Shown here one piece after another: positions 22,003 through 33,377 of a DNA stretch of 64,000 bases. This stretch comes from Rosa chinensis (Eukaryota; Streptophyta; Magnoliopsida; Rosales; Rosaceae), in assembly GCF_002994745.2 (NCBI RefSeq), contig NC_037089.1, positions 5,001 through 69,000 of the forward strand, read 5' to 3'. A program made the translations under genes and the position numbers. Position 1 is the first letter of the stretch. Every line of letters starts with the position of its first letter. Under the pieces are notes generated by a model that did no database searches, was not told the origin of the DNA, and worked only from the letters and a program-made list of their open reading frames with translations.

Positions 22003-22560
22003 GGATGCATAGAGGATTCTAGTGCCCAGGTTCTCGGTGTAAGCCCTTAGTTCATCGTTGTCAAACTAGGTGCCATTGTCCGTGACTATTGTGTCAGGGA
22101 CCCAGAACCTGCAATAGATGTTTTTCCACAGGAAGTTTTTCACTTTCACCTTGGTGATAGTGACAAGAGGTTCTGCTTCTACCCATTTTGTTTGGTAGTC
22201 AACGACTACAATGGCATATTTGAATTGTCCCACTGCTGTGGGAAGCTTACCGATCAGGTCCAGGCCCCATTGGCAGAATGGCCAAGGTGCAAGGAGTATG
22301 GAGAGAGCAATGGGCAGTGCCCTTGGGATGTTAGCATACATTTGGCATTTGTGGCAAGAACTCGATATTGTTTGGGCTAGGGCGGACATGGTTGGCCAGA
22401 AGTATCCTGCCCTCAGGGTCTTGTGTGCAAGAGCGCATACACCAGCATGTATGTCCTTCATTATTATGTGGCCGTCCTCTGGTGTCACACACTTCAGGTT
22501 GGGGAAGCAGTGACCTCTCCTGTATAACTTTCCATTCATGATCGTGTATCGAGCTGACCT
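22003..22560 (-). pseudogene. Integrase fragment, element D
   Basis: Reads NGKLYRRGHCFPNLKC, the HHCC finger (DIHAGVCALAHKTLRAGYFWP ... CHKCQMYA), first catalytic Asp in QWGLDLIGKLP and second in DTIVTDNGT. The frame breaks near 22,066 and resumes with DNDELRAYTENLG up to 22,003, where the LTR end of element A interrupts. The catalytic Glu should lie beyond, outside the window or lost. A stop at about 22,562 separates it from the RNase H frame. Confidence 0.85.
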
Positions 22561-22563
22561 TAA

Positions 22564-23469
22564 TTAGAGTCGCCGGGCCTCTACCTTATCGTCCGGGTCT
22601 AGGCCGTCAACCATGTACTTCAAAATTGGGTCCATCCAGGAGGCAGTGTGGTCCACCGTGAATATTTCTGATACCATTTTAGAGGAGCTCGGCTTTTCTA
22701 GTATTTCGACCTTGGTAGCCTTGTAAGCTGGGCTTGGGGAAGTAGCCGCAATCTTTGCAAGGGCATCTGCTTTGTCATTTTTTGCCCTAGGTATTTGAGT
22801 GATAACATAGGAGGCCAATCTCTGAACCAGTGCCCTGGCTAGGGCCTGGTAAGAAGACATGTGTGACTCTTTTGCTTCGAAGTTACCGCTGACTTGGTTC
22901 ATAACCAACTGGGAATCGCTGAAGATACGAAGGTGCTGGACGCCTAGTTCCAGGGCGATTTGTAGACCTGCTACAAGTGCCTCGTATTCTGCAACATTGT
23001 TGGATGCCTTGAAGGCAAACTTGAGGGCGTACTCGTAGACTTGATCGTCTGGGCTGATTAGCAAGATACCAGCGCCACTTGTCTTTTTGTTAGATGCGCC
23101 ATCAACATGCAGTCGCCAAGTGCTTGGTAGGGGTGGGTCTGGGGCTGGCGGTTCAGGTGATCCCAGGGGCGGATCATGAGAGGGAATCAACTTAGAAATA
23201 AAATCTGCCGCTGCTTGGCCCTTAATAGCTGTCCGGGGTTGGTACTTGATGTCGAACTCTCCCAATTCGATGGCCCATTTAATTAATCTGCCCGATGTCT
23301 CTGGCTTCTGCAAAACCTGCCTCAATGGGTGATTAGTGAAAACAGTGATTGAATGTGCCTGAAAGTAGTGTCTTAGCTTCTGGGCCGATACTAGGAGGGC
23401 CAATGATATCTTTTCAATGTCCGCAAACCTGGATTCGGCACCAGTGTAACCTTTCCCAGCATAGTACAC
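22564..23469 (-). pseudogene. RNase H and archaeal-type RNase H, element D
   Basis: A 301-codon frame: the end of the first RNase H (MYYAGKGYTGAESRFADIEK ... GEFDIKYQPR) and then the second, archaeal-type RNase H with its four acids in RLHVDGASNKK, NNVAEYEALVAGL, RIFSDSQLVMNQV and KNDKADALAKIAA. Same frame as the RT upstream; one stop in between. Confidence 0.9.
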
Positions 23470-23490
23470 CGGGTACTCGCAATCAGAATC

Positions 23491-25037
23491 TCATCTAATC
23501 AAAGCTGAGCTTACCGCTGTAGAAGATGCCGCGAGGTATACGTAAAGCATTTCTCTGGGGACGGGTTTGTAAAGCAGCGGTACCGCTGCTAAGTATGCCT
23601 TCAAGCTGAGAAAAGCAGCCTCGTGCTCTGCAGACCAGGATATTACCTCCACGTGTTGGGTTTTTAGTAATTTGAAGATAGGAGTGCACTTGTCTGTAAG
23701 TCTTGAAATGAACCTTGATAGGGCGGCCACTTTACCTGTAATGGACTCGACATCGTTCCGGTAAGTGGGGGATATCATGTCTAATATAGCCTGCACCTTC
23801 TCCGGGTTAGCCTCTATTCCTCTGTGGCTGATGATGTACCCGAGGAACCTCCCGACCTCGACACCGAAAATGCACTTCTGTGGATTTAGGCGCATACCGT
23901 TGCGTAATATGATGGAGAATACAATGGACACGTTGGTTACGTGGTCTTCTGCTGTTAGACTTTTTACCAGCATATCGTCCACGTATACCTCCATGATGGT
24001 CCCGATGACATCTACAAACATGGAGTTGACAAGTCTCTGATAAGTAGCACCTGCATTTTTCAATCCGAAAGGCATGACCTGGTAACAATAGAGACCTTTG
24101 TCTGTGGTGAAAGCGGTGTGCTCTTCGTCCGCGGGGTTCATCCAGATCTGATTATACCTGCTGAATGCATCCATGAAGCTGAGTAACCGGTATCCAGCGG
24201 TGGAGTCGATTAATTGGTCAATTCATGAGAGAGGGAAGTTATCCTTAGGGCATGCTCGATTGAGATTTGTATAGTCTACACACATGCACCATGATCCCGG
24301 TGTCTTCTTTGGTACCATGACCACGTTGGCTAACCACCGGGGATATGTCACCTCTTTGACAAAATTGATGGCCATCAATTTTTTCACCTCGACCTGGATA
24401 GCCCGGTACTTTTCGTGTGTGAAGGCCCCGCGCTTTTGTCTTACTAGTGCCGAGAAAGGTACAATGCTAAGGTTGTGCATGGCCATGTCAGTTGGTATAC
24501 CGGGCATGTCCTCGTATGACCGAGCGAACGCGGATGCGTTAGAGCGGAGGAACGAGATTAGGTTTTCCCTGACAGCCGAAGCCAACTTAGTGCATATCTT
24601 GACAATTCTGTCTGGGAACTCCTCAGATAACACCACCTCTTCGACGTATTCCACGGCACCGGGCCGTTCTTGGTCAGAGTCGGTATCATCTCTGGGGTCC
24701 TCGTACTTGTCTGTGAGAAGGTTAGAAACTACGGGCAACATTTCAGACTTTCCCTTGCCTCGAGATAGAGTCAAAGAATAGCATTGCCTTGCTGCAGCTT
24801 GATCAACCCGAATTGTCGCTATTCCCACTGGAGTTGGTACTTTCATCATGAGCATGTGGCCTGCGATGAATGTCTTCAAAAGCCAGAGTGCCGGTCGACC
24901 CAAGATAGAATTATAGGACGAGGCACAGTCGACGACAATGAACTCTGTTTTGATGGTTGAACAGTTTGGACTTTCTTCTATCGTGATCGATAGGTAATCT
25001 GATCCTAGTGGTTGGACGATATCTCCTGAAAAGCTAA
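23491..25037 (-). pseudogene. Protease C-terminus and reverse transcriptase, element D
   Basis: The protease tail (VDCASSYNSILGRPALWLL) leads into RT: MPGIPTDMAMHNLSIVP, CVDYTNLNRACPKDNFPLS, MDAFSRYNQIWMNPADEEH and the catalytic VYVDDMLVKS (near 23,970). A stop near 24,222 and another near 23,490 interrupt one otherwise continuous frame (24,903 to 22,066). Its beginning at 25,037 abuts the CACTA target duplication, so protease was cut in two by that transposon. Confidence 0.9.
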
Positions 25038-25040
25038 TGA

Positions 25041-25265
25041 CACTATGCCAAAAAGTTAATCAGACGACAGATATTATCTGTCGTCTGATTGCATGATTTT
25101 CTGTCGTCTGAGGCGCTGCCGTCTCTTGTGCAATCAGACGACGTAGAAACTCTGTCGTCTGATTGCACTCAGACGACAGACATGTTTTTGGTCTTCTGTT
25201 GTTTGATTGATTCCTCACATGTACATGTGTGTGTTATGAAGATTTCAGACGACAGAAATGTGTTG
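25041..25265. repeat. CACTA left terminus and subterminal repeats
   Basis: At least seven copies of tcagacgacaga or its complement, some as back-to-back pairs (e.g. 25,060-25,093), start directly after the terminal inverted repeat. In En/Spm such subterminal words bind the element's own protein. Confidence 0.85.
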
Positions 25266-26390
25266 GCAAACGTGAAGACTAACAACAGAGTTCTTTAACT
25301 TTTGTGGTTTAATTCCCATTTCAATGACAGTACTAAGAATTATGTGCTGTTTGTATTGGTTCTCAACTACAGTTTATTGTTGTTGTAAACAAATTTCAAT
25401 TACAATCATCTGTTGTTTTAACTCATAACATAAGACAGTTATTTATGGTTAAACTTGAGTTTAAGATACAATTTTATGTTGTCTGAATGTATATAGAACA
25501 ATAGATTTGTTTTTCTATTCTATTGTTTTTCTGTTGCTCAAACAACATATTTTTTTTCAAGTTAGTTGTTGCCTTGTATTTCAAATGACACATATAACTT
25601 TGTTCCTGCCATTCATTGATGTTCTCATTCATTCTGAAAACCCCAAAAGTCATATTTCACTCATTAAAAATACATATATTCTGTTATTACAGCCACCAAA
25701 ATACATTTACAATAGTCATTCATTGTTCCATGAAATCTAACTATTGAAGCTGGATAGCAAATAATTTCAATGTACTCTAGGGCACTTGGACATTTGTTTT
25801 TCCTCCTGTGGCTTGGCCTTCTTAGTCTGCTAGAATGCTAAACTTTTGCTACTTACCAGTTCTCTCTCTTTATGTATATTTCTGCCTTTTGCCCAATATA
25901 GAACATAACACTTCTGCTGCATTACCAGTTCTCTTATATTGAGCAGGTCTCAAGTGAGGAATCTGCAGATAGCAGAAAGAATAAGACAAAAGGCAGGTAT
26001 GCCAAATCCTAGGGAATACAACTTTGTGTAGAGTTTCTTATGACATGATATTGCTAGACCAAGATATAAATGGTACAACAACCACAAAATGAAGGTCTAC
26101 AGTCGCAGAAATATACATAAAGAGATCTTATAATTAGCAAGTGCTGCATATAATCTTAAATAAGCACAAAGCGAAGCAAATGGAACACAAACTTACAATG
26201 CAGGATTAAAATGCAACTACAAGAACGAATACATTGTAACCGAAAAGAAAACTACTTTCTACAAAGTGAGTGCATTTCAATCTAATGCACTCAAGCAGTT
26301 AACTGCAACCAATTAACGACATTTGTCCTATTTATAGTAGCAAGTAGAATAAATTGGTAGAGAAGAGTTTGAAAGGATGGGTTCGTACCA
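25266..26390. other. CACTA interior, left part
   Basis: AT-rich sequence with diverged ctgttgtttga-like words up to about 25,560. A possible plus-strand exon (gtctcaagtgaggaatctgc..., about 25,948-25,997) is flanked by AG and GT. No protein family recognised. Confidence 0.4.
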
Positions 26391-26640
26391 ATTTCAGACT
26401 CAACACCAATTGCCCGCTCGAGAGTTTGAAGAATCTGCATATATTAAAAACAATTAAATGAAATCAACAAAGATAAAGCTAGAGCCTCCTTGCACGATTT
26501 TATCATTTAAAACCACAACACATGAGACATAAAGGAACAACATAAGGATGTTTACCGCAATCTGAACTGAGAGACAACTCAGCGATAGAGAAGAGACTTT
26601 CTGAACCACTGACCATATTGAGATAAAATAATACAATGTA
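26391..26640 (-). pseudogene. Possible captured exons, origin unknown
   Basis: On the minus strand, one segment (about 26,553-26,612, reading MVSGSESLFSIAELSLSSDC) ends at GTAAAC. A second (about 26,391-26,437) lies between TATGCAG and GTACGA. The splice-like borders suggest captured exons downstream of the adenylate kinase pieces, but no family is recognised and the reading frame across them is not maintained. Confidence 0.35.
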
Positions 26641-26936
26641 GAACTATGCTACTAATTACAGCTGAATGTAGGGGTGGAGAAGAATATAAGATATTATAGC
26701 ATAAATTGTTATGGTGAATTAATGCCTGTTCATTTTGACTCTGGTTATACTTAGAAGTTACAACTCCATTGTTTTACCAAGGGATAAAACAATCCAATGT
26801 TTGAGGATCAAGAGTTACAACACAAACATATATGAACATAGTTAGCAATCCCTACACGTGATTATATTACCAATTAGATAACGGAGTCATGAAAAATGCA
26901 ATATTTCTAACTCATGTGAATGCATAGAATACATAC

Positions 26937-27065
26937 AGCTGTGACGATTTCATCAGGAACCAACTTGCCAGCATTCATAAACTATTTGGCTTTGTTTCCA
27001 ATTTCAGTCCTAGATGACACTTCAGCTCTTAGAAGGTCCCCTATTGATATGTGCACCAATCCAAA
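26937..27065 (-). pseudogene. Adenylate kinase exon (captured), NMP-binding part
   Basis: A 129-bp exon (43 codons) with AG before it and GTATGT after it. It reads FGLVHISIGDLLRAEVSS and ends GKLVPDEIVTA, matching the AMP-binding segment of plastid-type adenylate kinases in length and sequence. One codon is a stop (TAG where the family has glutamate). Adenylate kinase interconverts ATP, ADP and AMP. This is a broken copy inside a transposon, not the working gene. Confidence 0.85.
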
Positions 27066-27154
27066 CTAAATGATGCATTTATCAATCCTAGCAAAGAAAA
27101 TGTAAACTACTCAGTTCCTTAGTCTCCAATTTCAATCCCTATGAAAATGGTTAC

Positions 27155-27259
27155 CTTCTTGACAATCAATTCACACTGACTTCCTTTCCCAGAAGCCGGT
27201 GCACCGGAAATCATAACCTTCAAAGGCGGTTCCATTAAAGAACAACTCAACTTCAGTCC
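27155..27259 (-). pseudogene. Adenylate kinase exon (captured), P-loop
   Basis: A 105-bp exon (35 codons) ending at AAG|GTAACC. It encodes EPPLKVMISGAPASGKGSQ and then CELIVKK, which includes the nucleotide-binding P-loop (GAPASGKG) of plastid-type adenylate kinases. It lies one short intron (about 90 bp) upstream of the next exon at 26,937-27,065, so it was captured as genomic DNA with its intron. Upstream exons are missing; element G inserted 33 bp beyond it. Confidence 0.88.
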
Positions 27260-27296
27260 CTGCCATGATCAAAACAGAAAATACACACTTACTAAT

Positions 27297-27788
27297 TGTT
27301 AACGTTAGTGATCCGTGGGATCTCTAGTTAGCTTTAGAGAGAGAGAGAGAGAGAGTGACACGAGATGTATAGTGGTTCGTCTCCCGCCTTAGCGGGAAAC
27401 TACGTCCACTTGAATGTTACACTAGTGTATTAAGCCTTGCGGCCCAAGGGGGTTACAAAAGATGTAATGGGATTGTTTTAGTTGTGGAAGGAGGCATTCC
27501 TTTTATAAGTGAAGGAAGCCATCTCCTTTACATGGTTTTCGATGTGGGACAAGCAAAGATAACTATTCTAGTGTAGAAAGCCTAGTTGTGAGGGCATGTT
27601 GGCAAGGCCGGGAAGATGGCTTCCCGACGACGGATTTGCCACTTCTGGATACCGTGGCGTAGCTTGAACATAGGGCTACAAGATGCAAGTAGCGGTTGGG
27701 CCTCACCATGGCTTGTGGGTGTCCCAAAGAGGGTGTTACTTATGCTTGGTGAGATAGCAAACTAGTCATGCTAGTAGAGGTATCTACA
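27297..27788 (-). repeat. 3' LTR of element G
   Basis: A 492-bp LTR from TGTTAACGTTAG to GTATCTACA (plus-strand reading). Sense-strand TATA region is cacttataaaaggaatg (complement of about 27,500-27,516). Its minus-strand neighbour is the purine-rich cttggggacttcggggact, the likely PPT. Confidence 0.93.
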
Positions 27789-28289
27789 AGTCCCCGAAGT
27801 CCCCAAGTAAGAAGAGCTTCTTTGTTGGGGAGTTATAATCATGAAGTCATCAAGCATAAGTAACCGGGCGGCAAGGAGCCCCTACAAGTCCCCGAACTCC
27901 GTAAGCAAGAAGGGACTAGTTAACCTGCATAACAAAGACAAAAAACAAGCATATGTAGAATGCTCGTTGCATTGGGCAACAAATGTGAGTTGCATTGATA
28001 TGCGTTGGCATATATGAACGTAATAGTGCGCATATGGTCGTGTGAGCAAATGAATTGCATATGATAAATGCGTGGCGCGCGCAAGGAGACGAACGAGGTC
28101 GAGTTTGACGGGGTTATGCTCGCGAGATGCAAGTTGCATGAGCGCTGCGAAGGTATGCATTTGTAACTCATGAACGGTGACCGTGCGTACGGTTGTGTTT
28201 GTTTGGTTGTCGCTCGTATTAATGGAACGCGAAAAGAATTTGATTTGTCGCAATCGGTAAACGACAAATGGTAGAAAAATTCAATGTTC
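27789..28289 (-). other. Element G interior next to 3' LTR
   Basis: Holds the PPT-like tract, a second similar tract near 27,880 (gtccccgaactccgtaagc), and then unique sequence rich in CG-containing words. Two overlapping frames of about 120 codons (27,882-28,267) look like chance: no family and no codon pattern. Confidence 0.5.
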
Positions 28290-29035
28290 CATTAACGTGT
28301 AGTGTGTCGAGTAGACATGAGTGTAAAGCTCGAGGATTGCCGGGAAGGCATGAGCGGTAAGCTCGGGGGTGCCGGGAAGGCATGAGCGGTAAGCTCGGGG
28401 GTGCCGGGAAGGCATGAGCGGAAGCTCGGGGGTGTCGGGAAGGCATGAGCGGAAGCTCGGGGGTGCCGGGAAGGCATGAGCGGTAAGCTCAGGGGTGCCG
28501 GGAAGGCATGAGCGGAATCTCGGGGGTGCCTTCCCGGTAAGCTAGGGGGTGCCGGGAAGGCGTGAGCGGTAAGCTCGTGAGCGGAAGCTCAAGGGTGCCG
28601 CGAAGGCGTGAGAGGTAAGCTCGTGAGCGGTAAGCTCGCGAGCGGAAAGCTCGTGAACGGTAAGCTCGCGAGCGTAAAGCTCGTGAGCGGAAGCTCAAGG
28701 GTGCCGCGAAGGCGTGAGCGGTAAGCTCGAGAGCGGAAAGCTCGTGAGCGGAAGCTCAAGGGTGCCTCGAAGGCGTGAGCGGTAAGCTCGCGAGCGGAAG
28801 CTCGGTGGTGCCGGGAATGCACGAGGGCGAAAGTCGACGGTGCCGCTGAGGCACGAGGGCGAGAGCTCGAGGATGCCGCTGAGCCGAGAGCATGACATCT
28901 CGGTGGTACCGCTGTGGCGAGAGCGTGAGAGCTTGAGGATGCCGCTGAGCCGAGAGCAAGACATCTCGGCAGTACCGCTGCGGCGAGAGCGTGAGAGCTC
29001 GTGGATGCCGCTGAGGCTTTAACGAGTAGCTCGAA
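28290..29035 (-). repeat. Tandem repeat array in element G
   Basis: About 750 bp of imperfect units built on gccgggaaggcatgagcggtaagctcggggg, roughly 33-36 bp at the left, drifting to shorter tgagcggtaagctcg units in the middle and to about 90-bp higher-order units (gaggatgccgctgagccgagagc...) at the right. Long open frames across it are a product of the repeat. Confidence 0.85.
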
Positions 29036-29139
29036 GGTGATGCCCTGAGGCATGAGCGTGACCGTTGCTAATTATGCTGGACTGTATGTACAAGTCCCCG
29101 AAGTCCCCAGTCAAGGAGGGTGTTCTCGCGGGTTGATAC
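29036..29139 (-). repeat. A-type PPT and LTR start inside element G
   Basis: On the minus strand, ccttgactggggacttcgggg then act|tgtacatacagtcc and gcataattagc reproduce the 3'UTR-PPT-LTR junction of the A/B family (compare 2,985-3,045). It continues the module at 33,378-33,745 once the nested solo LTR is removed. Confidence 0.65.
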
Positions 29140-32100
29140 TGATGTGCTCATATTTTCCTATATTTCTATGCCTTTATAATCTTGGTTTTTATGTTTAGTT
29201 CTCCTTATTTATGATTCATTTACATCTTTTAGTGTTTTTGTAGGTTTGTTCCATAGAAAGAAGAAAAGAAGCCAAAATGAGCTAACTAGGATTGAAAGGC
29301 AATGTGCAATTCCAAGTCCCAGAATCTGTCTGTGCAGAACAACCAACTTCGACGAATTACTGGGAGTTACCCAGATCGAATCAGACAATGAGCCTTATAT
29401 CAATGGAAAGCTACGGATGTCTACTTTCTGTAGAATTTTATGGATCTTGATTTTGATACTTCTGGAGAAAGTTATGGTTATTTGAGTGAAGATAGGTCAG
29501 ACAGAAAATCTGCTAGGAATTTACAACCATTCAAGGAGAACTCAAGTTCCACAGCACAAGATGGTCAATCCTAATGTTTCAAGGAAGTTAATTCAGATGA
29601 GGATTAAATGATGAACTTATTCCTACTTCTACAAGAGATATTTCAAGGTTTTCCCATTCCAAATGAAGAAAGGAATCCAAACCCAAGTTTTACAAGGAAA
29701 CATGAAGCCAAAGACGAGCAGAATTCTTCCCTATATAAGGGAGCACGAATTTACATGAGGAGAGAGTCTCAGGAGCACATTGAAGATGCCTAAGGAGCGG
29801 AGACGACTCACCCATCTTCCCATTCTTTTCCCTTTCCATTCTTTTCATGTTTTTCCTATGTTTTATTTAGTTTTATTTAGCTAAACCTCTTTTCTAGGGC
29901 TAGGATGAGGCCCTAGCATGATTGTTTACATGTTTTGATATTCAATTGATGGATTAATAGTTTCTTTTTGATAAATTCTTAATCTCTGCTTGAATTGTTG
30001 CTTATGTTAAAGTTCTATTGATTCGCGACCTTTAGGGCTTTGCATCTAGTTATCAGAAGATGAATTTGAGGCGTACCTGCAATATAATTCAAATTAGCTT
30101 CATGAGATTAAGAATTGTGAATTACATTATTGTCGTACCTGAAGTAATGGTTTGCATGATTCCCTTGTTTTCTATAACGTAATGAGTCCTGTGTGTTAAA
30201 TTTATGCCGTACCTGGATAGATTGCATGCTAGGATATACGACCTCTGCCTGGAGAGAATCATACACTTAAGGAAAACTATGGTCTAAGTGTCGTACCTGA
30301 ACTTAGATACGGGAATTGTTATCTAAAGAAACGAAAGAATCCATTGGTTGGTTCAAAACGTAGATAAGATTGCTTGTGGTTGATTCCGACACCCTAGGCT
30401 CATCATCATCATATTCTTACCTTTAATCATTTTAAACTCTTCTCAATTTCAATTTATTTAGATTTACTTTTTAAGTTTCTATTTTCGAATAATTTTCCCA
30501 TTATCATAAACTCTTTCAAAACCGTGAAAATCATAGTCTTAGTTTGAGTCATTGTTTGTGTAACGCCCCAAGCAGCACCTCACCAGCTTAAGCACGTCAC
30601 AGTGCCGCAAATCTCTAAAACATAAACCGAACGCTCGATTTATATCCTAGAGAACCGCTAGGCATTTTGTTTGAAAAACTTCTTGTAAAACACAGCGGAA
30701 GCTACAAATATTTTTGAGGTGAAAACTTGAATTGCTATCAACTATTTTGTTTGTTCATAACTTGGATAAGGACGTACACTGGGTACGGATTTCAATGAAA
30801 GAGAATCCAACTGAGTTTAACCTGAGGCTAGATAACAACAAGCTCCGAAGCAAGAAGTTTGAGAAATAAAAGTTAGCACAACTCCAGACAAGGGTTTACC
30901 GAACTTGTTATGCACACCCAGCTCCGTCCTCTAATGTCCCGTCACCAGTGCACAGTACCTGCAATCATACTGTTGTAGGGGTGAGCTTTCGTTCTCGCTG
31001 CTCAACAGGAACTCTAACTCGACTAGGCATGAAACCAATAAATAGATTTTGGAGCTCCAGTATGAAAATAGGCTTAAACCAAGTATTTAAAAAAATGAAC
31101 GACAAACTTTAATATTTTTCAACGTGAAAACCGATGCATGATGCTTGAATAAACACGGCGCCAAATCCAAGTGTTACCTGATGGCCGGTCCCATAGACCC
31201 ACTACACGACCTTACCTCAAATTTATTTATCACCAGGTAAGCGTAGCGAGAACGTCCACTACCTAGCTACACACACGTACCGAGTCCGTGATTGCAGATA
31301 CTCGGACGACCGGTATAGCTAACCCTCCGGAGGTTTAGGGGATCGAACCCAAGGAAGTCAGTGCCCCTTTCGCTCTCAAGCCATCACATCTCTCACAATT
31401 TGGTTAGTATGCATTGCATTTTAACATAACCAAACCGTACCACCCATCATGCATATTTTAACACAAGATATAAGAAAACAACTAACCGAGGAGAGTCCTG
31501 AATCCCTACCTGGATTCCGATGCTTTCTCTCACGTACTCCGAGAGTCGCGAACCTTCTGTTCCTCGGGTAACTGGAATCCTAAATTCCGACATTTCAATA
31601 GTCAATATCTTTTGAACAATTAAACGAAATCTCGACGATTTATAAATCGTCTAAACCAACTTTTCCTGGTTTGACCAGGAGTTGACCAAGGGTTGACCAC
31701 CTTGACCATTTGACCATTTGACCATGTTTGACCAATCGAGGTAGACTCGATAATTACCTAAATTATCGAGCATTGACTTGAAGTTACGTTATCGACCAAA
31801 CATATATTGAGTGTACCCGATTACCAAGGCCACCCAATACATGTATAAACATTAATTTATTTCCTTACTTATTATCAAACCACGAGATACACAAACAAAC
31901 CAATAACGACGTCACTAACGAAAGATCTCGAATTTACTTAACCGTTTAGCCGCATAGTAACTCCACGGAATTTACTATGGACACCCAAGCTTTATAACTT
32001 GACCATTTTTCGATTATTCCACAACCTATACACAAACTCTTTTCACAACAGCCACAAACCAACCATGCAACACAATACCCATTCAACCAAGCAACCACTA

Positions 32101-33372
32101 ACAAGTCAAAATGTGTTCCAGCTTGCTAACTACAACAACTTAACAAGCTAAACACCCGAACCAGACAAACCCGAACTCCACCACAACTCCACAGTTCCTT
32201 TCACACACAAACTATCAATTTCAAAGTTTCAATACCAGCAACAGATTCTGATTTACACAACAAGAATCAAACTCCCACTCAAGAAGTCGAATTATACCTT
32301 CGGAAGTCTTCTGCAACCAAGCCCAACGCACTGCCGGGAATGGAAAGGGGATGAATCGAGGGTTCCTTGTGCTACAGCCTAGAAGGCTTCACAATACGTC
32401 TCCTAGACTTGAAATTGAACAAGAAACGAAGCCCAGAAGGCCGGAAAAGCCGCCGGCAGCAAGAAAACGCGACGGAGGCAGAAACAACTAGAAACCAAAA
32501 CCATCAAAACTCGATCCACATGGAAAACAAATTGCAGAAACATGTAGAGCATGACGAGGAAGTAAGGTTTTGTACCACTGGTGGCCCAAACGGTGGCCGT
32601 AATCGCCGGAAATGGCAGAGGTTGGCGGTAAAGACTCGGGCTTCTCATCGTCGGGTTTTCTTCTCCGTTCAGTGCATGGACGATCAGAAGCTACAAGGAT
32701 GTAGGCGACGCAGAGACGAAGAAGATAGTGGTCGTCCGTTGTCGATCGGTGGCCGGACGAAGTAGCGCCGGTCGGACTCTGTTGCTGGTTGCTGTTTCGG
32801 GTCAGAGGGAGAACTCTGATCTCTCCTCTCTCTCGATCCTTCTGGATCTCCCAACAGAGCACACATAGATAAATAGACTGACCCAATTAAGGATGAATGG
32901 CTGGGATCAAGAGGTGGAGTCGGTGGATGGCTAGGATCGCGCCATCTGTTTCCTAATTTCTTAATTTAATTTCTAAAATTCCTCAACTTCTGAAAAATAG
33001 TAAAAAAAAATAGTTCGGGTCACCGAAAAATTCTCTGAAAATTTCCACGAACTCGTCGTGACGTGTACTTCATTATCCAACTTCTAAATTGAAGATTTCA
33101 CTTCACGAATTTCCTGAAAATATTCTCAAGTACTGTAACTTTTATCAAACTCGATAAGTCAATTAGCGAACTATTTCATTTAAGCTCGATAAACTTTTCC
33201 GGGGCTCACAGTTTGTTTTAGTGGATTCGTGTTTCTTGTTTTGTGAGTTTGTTAGTGTAGTTAACTTAGGTTTTCATATTGTGAGTTGAACTAATATCCT
33301 CGTGGGAACGACAACCCCTTCTCTTCCATTACTATACTACGTCCACCCTGTATACTTGCAGGAATTCCACCA
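29140..33372 (+). repeat. Solo LTR in element G (split by another)
   Basis: Begins TGATGTGCTCATATT and ends AATTCCACCA, with the 5-bp duplication GATAC at 29,135-29,139 and 33,373-33,377. Without the inserted LTR it is about 1.58 kb. It ends in a tcctcgtgggaacgacaacccc phrase typical of Ty3/gypsy LTR tails; the word cgtacctg recurs four times. No internal region remains, so the two original LTRs recombined. Orientation is inferred from that tail. Confidence 0.88.
30559..33210 (+). repeat. Solo LTR, Tekay/Del-like, innermost insertion
   Basis: A 2,652-bp sequence from TGTAACGCCCC to GGGGCTCACA, flanked by the 5-bp duplication GTTTG (30,554-30,558; 33,211-33,215). The TGTAACxCCCC start and length are like Tekay/Del LTRs. 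It shares with the LTRs at 38,856 and 60,665 a ggtggcc...cgccggaaatgg block at about three-quarters of its length, hence the same orientation. The 132-codon frame at 32,367 lies within it and is not a gene. Confidence 0.9.
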
Positions 33373-33377
33373 GATAC

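Noticed and set aside
24284..24781. 165-codon plus-strand frame
   Set aside because: Shadow of the element D reverse transcriptase on the minus strand.
26937..27259. Functional adenylate kinase gene
   Set aside because: Only two exons are present, one has a stop, and both lie inside a transposon with TSDs.
27882..28267. Two overlapping minus-strand frames of about 120 codons in element G
   Set aside because: No domain, overlapping in different frames, and no comparable frame in the related element H or at 6,417-6,655.
28290..29035. CRISPR-like regular repeats
   Set aside because: Units are contiguous and imperfect with no unique spacers, in a plant retrotransposon.
28589..29053. 154-codon minus-strand frame rich in Ala/Ser
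   Set aside because: It is the translation of a tandem DNA repeat; overlapping frames are equally open, and homologous protein is not expected.
32367..32765. 132-codon plus-strand frame
   Set aside because: Inside the solo LTR 30,559-33,210; overlaps open frames on the other strand and matches no family.
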